64,000 bases of DNA from Semisulcospira habei (Eukaryota > Mollusca > Gastropoda > Semisulcospiridae): NCBI GenBank assembly GCA_036245525.1, contig BTPG01000003.1, positions 161,627,260 through 161,691,259 on the forward strand, written 5' to 3'. This document shows, one piece after another, positions 53,600 to 63,244 of the stretch; the first letter of the stretch is position 1, and each line of letters begins with the position of its first letter. A program made the position numbers and the translations under genes. Below the pieces are notes generated by a model that saw only the letters and a list, made by a program, of their open reading frames with translations, was not told the DNA's origin and ran no database searches.

Positions 53600-54195
53600 G
53601 ACAAAGCAAAGCTTGCAGTCACTAGCAGGGTCCCTTAACTGGGCATGTCAAGCCGTCAAGGGAGGCAAATTCTTTCTCAGACAGATTCTTGATACGATTA
53701 AACCCTTTCAGCAGCAAAGGCATAAAGCGAGACTCTCACGGGAGTTTCATGCAGACTTACAGTGGTGGCTATCTTTCATGCATGTTTTTAATGGCACTGT
53801 GTATTATGACTCACAAAGCAAGGAACATGTCCATGTTGATGCATGCAACCTGGCGGCAGGCGCGTTCTGGAAAGGAGATTGGAATTATACACTGTTCTCT
53901 TCAGACATGCCGGCAGCCAAAGACTTGCATATTAATTATAAAGAGGTGTGTGCGGTGGTGTAGGCAGTCGGCTGGTGGGCCCCCTCATGGCGAGGGAAAC
54001 AGGTGTTCATTCATACGGACAGCACAGTGACAAAGGCTATCATTAACAAAGGGCGCTCAAAAGACCGCTATGTCAATAGTCTGTTGAGGAAGATGGCATG
54101 AGAGTGTTTGAGAATGAACTGCAGTGTGTCGGCGATGCATGCGGCTGGCAGTGTGAATGTGTTTGCCGATACTATTTCCCACCTGCATTAAGGAC
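53600..54195 (+). pseudogene. Ngaro-like RNase H
   Basis: SLAGSLNWACQAVKGGKFFL links RT to RNase H. Catalytic positions are seen as Asp in HVHVDACNLAAGAFW, Glu in INYKEVCAVV, Asp in VFIHTDSTVTKAIINKG and Asp in VNVFADTISHLH. A TAG after CAVV (53960) and a TGA near 54100 interrupt it. Confidence 0.82.
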
Positions 54196-54302
54196 GGTTG
54201 GCCATGCTAGGACTTAAGCGCTACCTTGTAATTTTACGCATTTTCGGCTCAAATTACGCGAATACGACCAGTTCCTCCAAAATACGCAATTTTTCCGGGG
54301 CG

Positions 54303-54338
<36 letters not shown>

Positions 54339-54339
54339 C

Positions 54340-54557
54340 GGGCTAATTGTGCACTGATGATCGGCTGCTTTATATAGGCTCCCAGCCTCTGGAACCAGAA
54401 ACTATGTCACTGAGCTTTGCGCGTGTAGTCCGCTACACACTGACTAGCCAAGGCAGCAAAAATACTCGCACACAGGGCGCCAAGCATGCACTGAAAGACT
54501 GAACTCTAACTCATGGGTAGTAACTAGCGATAGCAGGGGGCGCCTCTGCTACAAATG
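54340..54557 (+). repeat. repeat C, copy 1 (3' part only)
   Basis: gctgctttatataggctccc, tgtagtccgctacacac, gtagtaactagcgatagcag to gcgcctctgctac. The same order is at 58556-58757. The end forms an AGCAGRGG/CCTCTGCT hairpin. Confidence 0.75.
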
Positions 54558-55507
54558 CAAGCAACGTGTGCAGAAAGGACTTTGGTGTTGCTCACAGTAA
54601 TGCGTACAAAAGTATGATATTCAAAGACATTTGGCGTCAGCTGGGCACAAGGCCAAGGCAGTAGTACATCCCAAAGCTGACATAAAGCACTTTTTCGTTA
54701 ACCCTTTTGGTCCGGCAAACCGCTGTACTGCGGTTGGCAGTCTCGTATACCGTGCAGCCCGGAAAACTGCTAGAGCGGTGTCAGGTGTTTCTTATCGCGC
54801 ACCTGGTGGTGCACGAGCCTCACCGCACGTGTGGTGACTTCGCACTGACGCATCTTGTTTACAGTACAGGGTCCTGATAGTGCGTGCGTACTTTTGTAGG
54901 TGGTATGCGGTCAGCTTTGCGGCGCTAGCATGCGTATTACGGTCAAAATGGCGAGTGAATATGTAGATATTTGGAGTGTTAAAATTTTGTGTTTGGAGAC
55001 ATGGTTTCAAAAGCAGATAGCTTTGATGTATTGGGACACGTGTGCCCACTGCCGCATGGCAACATAACCACGTGTTGGCAGTGTCATCTGGAGCGATCGA
55101 CGGTTGAGGCACTGACAACGGCAATGACGTACAGCTTGATTCTGAAGCTGAATTTGGAGGTTCTAATTGATATTCCGTTCCTCTGATGCTACACCTTGGT
55201 GCACCTGTAGGTGACTCTGTGGACATCGACACACATTGGTCACACGTGTAGTACGTGCATTGTCTTTACAACACTGGTACTTCCATCCGATCGTGTATGA
55301 GACACAACATCGTTCAATGCCGCTTATTACATGTTGTCTTGACTGGATATTGAACAGTGGCAGGTGCAAACATTGACATCTGGTGACCAGTTAGGAGCCT
55401 TACGGTGTATCGGCATACTGGAAATGCATGGACACTAATGTGTCACAGTAACAGATGCCCTTTTTACTGATGCATGTTAAGTAACAGTGACCTGTCATGC
55501 ACGAAAG

Positions 55508-56030
55508 ACATTTTCGGCTCATGTGCGAAGCAAAAGTGAGTATGTTCTGAGCCAGCGGTCGTCTGTCCGCCGTCGTGCGTGGTAAACTTTAACGTTGGCA
55601 TTTTCTCGGAGACTATTGAAGCTACACTCTTCAAACTTGGCCCAATGATTCTTTGTGGCAAGACCTTTCTAAACATGCCAATTTTAGTGACAGTTTCTCA
55701 CAAAAGTCAAGGGCACAGAGGATCAGAAAATATATTTTTTATAAAATAGCTATTTTGGGACATAATTTCTTTTTTCTCAAATACTATTCGCAACTTCAAA
55801 CCCAAACTTGGTACAAAGATACCTGATGAAAAGAGCTTTATATGCACACTAATTTCGTTGATCCCTCAGAAAAGTCAAGGGTCACAAGAGCTCAAGAAAT
55901 ATGTCCAAAATTACCATATTTTTACCCCCCAAAAAGGTTTTTTCGCAAATACTTTTCACAACTTCAAACCCAAACTTGCTACAGCGATACCTGGTATTGT
56001 GTGAATAAAATAGCTAATAGTGTGGATAAA
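55508..56030 (+). repeat. repeat A, copy 6 (3'-truncated)
   Basis: ttcggctcatgtgcgaagca start and three internal units with aacttggtacaaagatacct; it fades near 56000. Confidence 0.75.
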
Positions 56031-56329
56031 TGTCTTTATTTTTAATTTGTTTGCTGTGGTGTATTTTTTTCGTTGCGTGTTGCGCTGAAATGATTACACA
56101 AAATACACATTTTTAAGCAGCCCATTACACAAAATGGTCTAAGAGGGGTAGGCACCTCTGAATTGCTAATGAATTGGCACCGGGGCCACTGCCTGACACC
56201 CACCTTCTGAATCATATGTCACAGCCAGCTCTTGTTTTGTGTGCTGTCTAGGTGCCGGGTCTAGGCTGAGACGCATGGCACAATACCTCAACATTGTTCG
56301 CCTTTTGCATTTAGAAGTCTGTTTAGAGC

Positions 56330-56640
56330 ACTAGGCCCAGTGCCGCCTAAGGTACCGGGCTTCCCCATGCGGGGATCAGAGTTCAACAAATGGTTGCGAG
56401 AACTGACCTCTGCCGCTGAAGGGGTTTATACAAGCCATAGCTTGCGGCCTGGTGGGACTACCTGGGCTCTGTCTTGTGGAGTGCCTGGCGAGGTGGTGAA
56501 GTGTTTGGGGGGACTGGAAAAGCACTGCATACCTATCATACTTGGACCAATTACCTCAAAATATTCAAGATTTTTACAGAAGTGTACTTCTTCAGAAAAT
56601 ACCAACACCTTGAACCCTCAACTTTTCTCTCAGTTGGGAG
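56330..56640 (+). pseudogene. tyrosine recombinase, C-terminal remnant
   Basis: The open frame from 56340 encodes MRGSEFNKWLREL, then YTSHSLRPGGTTWALSCGVP with the H-x-x-R box, and GEVVKCLGGLEKH. This matches the catalytic C-terminus of Ngaro-type recombinases (SH-S-x-R-x-GG-x-x-WA-x-x-x-GVPGE). The tail then seems frameshifted: HTYHTWTNYLKIFKIF in another frame fits the Tyr region better. The first catalytic Arg and the N-terminal core-binding domain were not found. Confidence 0.75.
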
Positions 56641-56677
56641 AAAAAAAACTAGCGTTTTTCCCGTGAGGTTTGGGCAG

Positions 56678-57023
56678 GAAACAACCAGTAAACCTACTGG
56701 TTGGGTTAGATGTTGTCTTGCATGTTTGACAAGTGAGAGTCACAGGAATAAAATCCCTCCGTTATTTTGCCCAACTGACAGGAAAGTGTTGGTTCAGAGT
56801 ATCAGCGTTAGGAAGTAGTGTGGAGTTGAGTGTGAGATTGAGGGTGATTGTGAGAGCGGGCGGGTGGATGCAGAGCTGGAGCTGTGCGCGCTGTTCTGAC
56901 CAATCCTCACCCAAGTTCCGGTCCGGAACTCTGGCCAGCTATTAATTGGCCGAGAGGGGCGTTGATGTCAGGAGGGGGGCGGGGGGCGGCTGCAGGTGGG
57001 CGTGAGAGTGACTGGAGTTTAAG
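56678..57023 (+). repeat. B1 direct repeat of the Ngaro-like element
   Basis: gaaacaaccagtaaacctac to gagagtgactggagtttaa. Matches B2 (57553-57620 plus 58757-59078). It directly precedes A2. Confidence 0.9.
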
Positions 57024-57299
57024 TGGTGTTTAGGCGAGGGTTGAGTGATAAACATATTTTAAACGGAGGGAGAGAAGACAATGTGTGGGTGGGGGGCGGT
57101 GTCCGGTGGTAGCTGAAGTACTGTGTATGACTAGGAGGGGAAATTCCCGACTGTGGAATGCTATGTTGAGAGATTGAGAGAGCGATAGAGGGTAGGACAG
57201 CCTGGAAGGGGTGAGAATGCGTAGGCGAGGATGGAAGATTGGGTGGGAGGAGTGAGAGTAGGGGAGGTAGATGTGTGGGCGGTACAGGAGCGACTAAGG
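57024..57299 (+). repeat. A2 direct repeat of the Ngaro-like element
   Basis: gtggtgtttaggcgagggtt to tacaggagcgactaagga. Matches A1 at 48423-48712. Confidence 0.9.
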
Positions 57300-57552
57300 A
57301 AAATGCATATAAAGTGTCCTAAAATTCTTTTTTGATATGCTTGTTCTTTGTAACACATGATAAGTCTCGCAACTAACTGTACATTTGTGGTGTTGTTTTA
57401 TTATGAGATAGTACTATACATTAATTGCCTGCTCAGTCGTATGCACGTTGTTTTATGGAGGTCCTTTTTGTATTCGAATTTGTTTTGTTTTTAGTTTGTG
57501 TGTAGTGTTGGGAGGGGGGGGGGGGGGAGAGGAGGGGGGGAGTGAGGGGGGG
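57300..57552. other. spacer between A2 and B2, nothing recognised
   Basis: AT-rich, ending in a G-rich run (57511-57552). Confidence 0.5.
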
Positions 57553-57620
57553 AACAACCAGTAAACCTACTGGTTGGTTAGATGTTGTCTTACATGTTTG
57601 ACAAGCGAGAGTCATGGGAA

Positions 57621-58757
57621 TTGGTTGTAACCGGACTGACTGGGTGTAGGCGACTTAAATAGTTTATCAGATAGACAAAAACTGCCATCTAATACAGTAC
57701 TCAAGTGCCTACAGTCCGCATCCCTTTTGTGGTCTAGGAAAGGGCTGGGGATTGCTGTTTAGAGTAAACTAAGTCTACTCTAGTCTCGCATGTGCACAAA
57801 ATCCGTGTTTATTTGCCTCGCGTTGTGTTCAAAAAGTCAAAGTTACCTGCGCAATGGAATGACCACAGTATCCAGAAAAACCCTATTTTGACAGGACTTG
57901 GTGTTTGTTATCGTTCCTACTGAGATGCTTTGTGCTCGCACGATCAGTCACACCGTCATACATGCACAGACGTACACAAAACAAACTTCTCGCACGCACG
58001 CACAGTCTCACTGAGCACCATAAAATAGAAGTAAAGTTCCAAGATTTATTTATACCAGAGAAGCATTCATGATGAAACAAACAACATAATCAAAATTAGT
58101 CAAACCAGTGCAAGTGCTAATAACCTTAGGCCTAACACGACACCTAGCAGACCTATCTCCTATGACTAACACCTATAACGTCGAATACGATTCCTAGCGA
58201 ACCTAGCTCCTAGGCCTAACACCTATACGCACTTACCGATAAAACCTAGCGCTGTCCTAACACCACCTAAGCCCTATTTAGGTGAATTAGAACTGAACTA
58301 AAATGCTACTGTCCTATGGGGTAGGGCCGGGGTGGTTGAGGAAATCATTGTTCACAATCACCTCGTGGGATAGGGCCGGGGTGGTTGAGGAGATCATTGT
58401 TCACAATCGCCTCGTGGGGTAGGGCCGGGGTGGTTCGAGGAGATCATTGTTCACAATCGCCTCGTGGGGTAGGGCCGGGAAATGTAGGAGATCATTGTTC
58501 ACAATTGCCTACAGGGGAGAGGGGTGGTGATCATTGTTCACAATCACCCCGAGACTGAGAATCGGCCGCTTTATATAGGCCCCCAGCCTCTGAAACCAAA
58601 AATTACGTCACTGAGCTTCGCGCGTGTAGTCCGCTACACACCAACTAGCTAAGTCAGCAAAATTCTCGCTCACAGTGCGCCAAGCGTGCACTAAACCACT
58701 GAACTCTGACTCGCTGGTAGTAACTAGCGATAGCTTTAGCAGAGGGCTCCTCTGCTA
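57621..58757 (+). mobile_element. repeat C, copy 2 (about 1.1 kb), inserted in B2
   Basis: Non-coding insertion. The internal part has many cctagc/cctaacac motifs (58120-58280) and a minisatellite (58310-58550). The 3' part matches copy 1 at 54340-54557. It ends gtaactagcgatagctttag, cagagggctcctctgctac, a palindromic end. The superfamily is not determined. Confidence 0.65.
58310..58550 (+). repeat. minisatellite, about 62-bp unit, four to five copies
   Basis: Units of tggggtagggccggggtggt, then gatcattgttcacaatc and gcctcg. The core attgttcacaat is nearly self-complementary. The last units are shorter and diverged. Confidence 0.88.
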
Positions 58758-59079
58758 CAGGAATAATACGCCTCCGTTATTTTGACAAACTGACAGGAAA
58801 GTGTTGGTTCAGTGTATCAGCGTGAGGAAGTAGTGTGGAGTTGAACGTGAGATTGAGGCGTGATAGTGAGAGCACGTGGGTGGATGCAGAGCCGGAGCGG
58901 TGCGCGCTGTTCTGACCAATCCTCGCCCAAGTTCCGGTCCAGAACTCTGACCTGCCATTAATTGGCCGAGAGGGGCGATGATGTCGGAACAGGGGCGCAC
59001 CGGTGAGAGGGGGTGGGGGAGTTGGGGTGTGTGGGGGTGGGGGGTGGGGGCGTGTGTCTGAGAGTGACTGGAGTTTAAT

Positions 59080-62000
59080 TTGTTTCATCAAAAACATTAC
59101 CGATGACATGACTGTATGGGAAGTGTCTACTACTTACTCAATTCTAGCCTAAGAGCTCGTTGTGTTACCACACAACCCGGGAGGCACTCGGGGAACCCCG
59201 AGGGGGCCGAGAGTTGTCTCCCGATACTCCCCATCCGGAACTGAGTACCCATAATTCTTCAGTCAGTCTACTTAGGCTTACGCTGTTCAGACGTGTTGCT
59301 CTAGCCTTCGGCCTTTGGGATTTTCGACCAGTTCGCCGGTCTTCTGCGGACTTTCGTTCTTCACTTGACTTCTTCTTGTCGGTCCTCCTTGTGCCTTGCG
59401 TGGCTCTGGTGTCTCCTCTTCGTTGGCAGCTGCCCACTTGGCTGCTTGAAGTGCCTGGGCTGCGCTGTGAGCTTCGCTGGGACTTCGCCGCGCGTGCCAT
59501 GGTTTGGATTTTCTCCCCCCTTCCCCGGTCCCGCTCCGGGGGAAGAGGTAAGGTAGTTGGGTTGGCCCTCGGCCGGTTCCCGGGCTGGGCACTGGTTGAG
59601 CGGGCACGAAGACAGGCTTCATCTGCGCTGTTGCTTTTGCGCCAAGATTCTTGACTTTTACCTTGGCGGGCCTCGCACCCTTTCCCACTCTCCTTCGGTT
59701 GTTGGTGTGGCATGATTGTTAACGGGGTCAAAATCTCCCTTTCTTCGTGGATAACAGCGTGGGGTTTAAAAGATCCACAGTTTTAGAAAGAAGGCATTAC
59801 GCGTGAGGAAAGCCATGAGACGTTTCACTCTGGAACGATCATTCTTAAACGGCGCGGGTCCACAGGTGGTCAGGTTCGTTTTCCAGGATGGCGTCTAGCG
59901 GTGCAGGGCACCTTGTTCCTCGCGGTTAAAACCTTAAGGGAATGGGAGTGGTGTGAAAGGTCGGTGAAAGTCAAGTCGAATCCTTATTCTGGCGCTTGTT
60001 CCTTACCTACTCGCCTGTACCTTGTGTGGTTCGGGGAATGTGTTATGCTCCAGCCATTCCTTGACGCATTACCTTGGTGGATATGGCGAGAGCAGACGCT
60101 TACTTCGGTACTGAGTCGGTCATGTAATGCTTGTTTCTGTTATGCAGACCTCTTTACCATACATGTGGGCGTATTCGGTACACTTTTTGGCTTGGGGGTA
60201 AATAAACATGTACACCTTATACTTGGGAGTCGCCTCAAGCACCAGACGGCGCAGAGAGGACTGAACTGAACTAACTTATACTTGGGATACACGTGGAAGA
60301 TGCAAAGTTATATTAGTCAGTTGAAAGGACACCGACTGCGCCAAGGGGCTTAAACAGGCCTGATTATGCTCGCCCCCTGTCTCCATTACGTGGTAATGTT
60401 GTTGTGCCAGACGTTGTTTTAGGCCTTTTCTTGGCATCTCATGTTTGAATTCTTGGGCATCAGGCGTATGCTCTCTTGAGCTCAGGGCCACTGGTGGCCG
60501 CGCCTGGCTGCCTTATTGATGAGGTTACTGTGCCTGCCGCTTGCTTCAGGCCTATGCTTGTCGTGGCATGCTTGAGTTTGTTGTGCGTGATGTGTTGTAT
60601 GCTCACCTTAGCCTGGCGGGCCTTCCAAACCAAGGATGTCTGCCTCGCGTGTGTCGGCAGGGATGTACTCGGTGCAGGACGTAATATGCTGAGGAGACAG
60701 GTACAACACTTTGGTGGTTGGGGAGTTGCCTTGGCAGGATGGGCAAACAGAGCGGTTAGCCGCGACTCCTCTTCTTCGCAGGTGGTAGGTCTCAGAGGTA
60801 GGGTGCTTACCTTGGCTTAGCCGGGACCCGCATGCCTGCACTCTCTAGCTTGCGGGGATGTATTGCAGGCCCAGGCGCTTGCTGACAGGTTGTTCCTCGC
60901 TGGTTGTGCCTTTGTGTTGCGAAAGTTAACCTTACCAGGGCAGGGTCCCTCAGGCCCACGCCCGCGTGCCTTCGGTTTTTGTATGTTGCAGTGGCCTCTG
61001 GATGACCTGCACACAACACGGAGGTTTACAGTGACCGTCGGACTCGCACAGGGTCTGTCTACCATGTGCCGGAATTACCTCCGAACGTTGGTATGACGTC
61101 TGCACCACATGACCTGGACGGCGCTGGTCGCAACTTGGAGCTTCTGTCGACGAGAGCGCCCGGCACCTGTGACTGGTTCCAGACCTGCTGAAATACCGGC
61201 TGCTGTTCCCGGTACTCCGACCGCTCGAGTTCCGACGAGATGACTGTGAGATCACCATGCCAGACGCTTCAGTATACTGTGCGGAGTGGGCAGATCGTTG
61301 GGACCGTTCCCAGGAGGGAATGCGCTTGGACAAAGCCTTGTGACAGGCAGAGAACCCGCCTCGCTACAGAGCCCGCTGGTCCCAACTTTGGAGTTTTACC
61401 GACACGAACGTCCGACACTGTGACTGTTTCCAGACCTGATGACGTACCGGCTGTTCCGGTTCTCTGGTCACTCAAGTTTCCGACGTCCCTAGCATACGGA
61501 GATCGCACGTCGGACACAGCAAGGTGCGGAGTGGGGAGATCGAGGCGTTGTTCCCAGGAGGGAACGCGCTTGGACCAAGCCTTACGCCAGGCAGAGAACC
61601 CATCTCGCTACAGAGCTCGGTTCGGAGAGACGTGCTTCGCGCCGTCCATGGTCAGCCGATCCCCACTCGTCTCCTAGGAAGGCCTTGGGAGTTCTCCTCG
61701 GCCGCAGCGAACCCGTCTCGCCACAGAGCCCGGCTTGCGGAGACAAGCGCACTCGCACACCACGTCTCGACATGTTTTGGGATCCGCTCTTCGCTCGAAC
61801 TCGGACCGGCACTCTCGCTCTCCTTCGCGAGAGCGTAACAAGGATCAGGCTTATCCTTGTCGTAAGGAACATGGACCTCCTCGCTCTTCGGCTTCGCGGC
61901 GTTCGTCCGACGTTCCCCGCCGGCGCTTGGCACCGCGCTCGCTCTCTAGAGGGAGCCCCACCAGGACAACGCTGCTCATCGGAAGACATGCTGAGCCGGC

Positions 62001-62650
62001 TGCTAATGGTTGCAGGGTCCTGTTGGTGACCAGCCAGCAAGGCGGAGGTGCCAGTCTCCGTTCCTTACCGCTCGAGTCCTTGACGTTCTTGTGGAGGGTT
62101 CGCCACGCAGGCCGCAACAGTTAGTACGCGGAGAGGGATGATCGACGCGGGCGTTCCCAGGAGGGAACTCACCTGGACATAGCCTGCTGTCAGGCGGAGA
62201 CCCACCTCGATACAGAGCCTGGTTCGCGGAGACATGCACGCATGTGTCCTTGTCGCGGCACGACTAGGCATCCACTTTAACTCGAGATCGGATCTCCGCT
62301 CTTGCTCTCTTACACGCGAGGAGGGACCACTCTGCACCTTGGATGCTTGTCCTCTACGGATCTCCATCGTTGGAGTCACCCTTCCGACACTCTAGGTCTA
62401 CGCTCCACTAGCTCTCCACTGCGGGCGTGCTTAGGAGTTACCGTTCGTCCCTTTCCTCTCCCCCTCACTCAGCGCTTTCCCTTCTTCGTGCTCCGGCCCG
62501 GTCGCCTGGCTGCAGTCGCTCCACTTCTGGACGCCCGACCCCCTCCGGTGGTTCCTCGGGGTGGACGCTGTCGTTACTTCGCCTAGCACAGACCTGTTTA
62601 CCTACACTTGGGGTTAAAGTACACATTTTTGCATGGGTTACACTTACATG
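59080..62650 (+). mobile_element. DIRS-2: left part of a second DIRS-type element (decayed)
   Basis: Begins tttgtttcatcaaaaacatt, then accgatgacatgactg, with the same layout as the DIRS-1 left end (tttgttttctcaaaactctt, accgatggcatgact) and the same placement of a GTAAGG site in the leader (59549 here, 7990 in DIRS-1). Frames in 59300-62590 are short and interrupted. One (61735-62124) has a Ser/Arg-rich HSRSPSRERNKDQAYPC stretch like the basic part of DIRS ORF1, and one (60476-60820) has CLACVGRD. No RT, RNase H or recombinase is present; the element is cut at 62651 by RTE-A sequence. The DIRS assignment rests on the left end and composition. Confidence 0.55.
61145..62260 (+). repeat. tandem repeats of about 244 bp in DIRS-2 ORF1 region
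   Basis: The block gttcccaggaggga, then gcttggac and caggcagagaaccc, ctcgctacagagc occurs at 61306, 61550 and (diverged) 62153, with a partial copy near 61705. The preceding part (gactgtttccagacctg, accggctgttcc) also repeats at 61169 and 61425. Confidence 0.8.
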
Positions 62651-63244
62651 CCTCGCGCTGGGACCATATGGCGTTGAGGCGCGTCCCCTGGGTGGTGGAT
62701 AGGGGGTCCATCGTGAGAGGGGTGCACCGAATGAAATAAGGTGCCGTGAACCAACATGGTCTAAGGGAAGGTGACCCCGACAGAAAACCCCTGGTCCTCC
62801 TAGTAAGGGGGTTGGACGTGGGGGTAGCTTCCCCACCCTGCAAAAAAGGAAATAGCTACAAAAACACCGACGAAAAGACTAACAGTAATTCCTTTCCTGG
62901 AGGAGGAAGGTTCTTCTACCAGAAGACTTATGACGTCCTGTGGTGAAAGCCGGAAGTCTTCGGAAGCCACAGGACCAAGCCGCCTCTCTCTATCCAGGGA
63001 TTCAACCATGGGCACATGGAACGTCAAGATCATCACTAGGCAGGCATTGTCATGGAACCCCCAGGGAAAGAGGAAAAGAGGTAGGCCGAGAAACTCCTGG
63101 TGTCGAGACCTCCAAGCAGACATCAAGAGACTGGGAACCACCTGGAGTAGAATCGAAGGAGAAGCACAGGACAGGAGTTGCTGGAGGTCTCTCGTCGACG
63201 GCCTATACCCGGGTAGGGGTGACAGGCGTAAGTAAGTAAGTAAG
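62651..63244 (+). mobile_element. RTE-A copy 7, internally deleted (594 bp)
   Basis: True 5' end (cctcgcgctgggacc), about 370 bp through the start MGTWNVK, then a jump at about 63028 (gtcaagatcatcactagg) to the last about 215 bp of the ORF and a TAAG tail. It encodes a 101-codon frame (62930-63235) joining the first residues to ITRQALSWNPQGKRKRGR. No target duplication is seen: the left flank is DIRS-2-like and the right flank hAT. Confidence 0.9.

Larger units (their letters stand above)
54196..56230. other. inserted non-coding block between RNase H and recombinase
   Basis: Includes a run of about 30 G (54307-54338), repeat C copy 1 (54340-54557), about 950 bp with nothing recognised (54558-55505), and repeat A copy 6 (55508-56030). 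It separates the RNase H from the recombinase remnant by about 2 kb, so it is probably an accumulation of insertions. Confidence 0.55.
48423..59078 (+). mobile_element. Ngaro-like tyrosine-recombinase retrotransposon with split direct repeats
   Basis: Order: A1 repeat (48423-48712), gag (48769-52591, split by RTE-A copy 6), RT (52700-53540), RNase H (53600-54195), recombinase remnant (56330-56640), B1 (56678-57023), A2 (57024-57299), B2 (57553-59078). The A1-ORFs-B1-A2-B2 arrangement is the split-direct-repeat layout known for Ngaro and PAT elements. Without the insertions it is roughly 5 kb. All reading frames are damaged. The left boundary is in repeat A and the right boundary abuts DIRS-2. 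Confidence 0.8.
57553..59078 (+). repeat. B2 direct repeat, split by repeat C
   Basis: Left piece 57553-57620 (aacaaccagtaaacctac ... gagagtcatggg). Right piece from about 58757 (caggaataatacgcctccg) to ctggagtttaatt. Together they equal B1. The interruption is 57621-58756. Confidence 0.88.

Noticed and set aside
58310..58550. Origin iterons or operator array
   Set aside because: A 62-bp minisatellite within a eukaryotic repeat; no replication protein or plasmid context.
59165..59731. 188-codon minus-strand frame rich in Arg/Ser
   Set aside because: It is opposite the GC-rich DIRS-2 leader, with low complexity and no domain. Likely a shadow.
61145..62260. CRISPR-like array
   Set aside because: The repeats are about 244 bp, degenerate and lie in eukaryotic TE sequence. 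No short direct repeats with equal spacers were seen anywhere.
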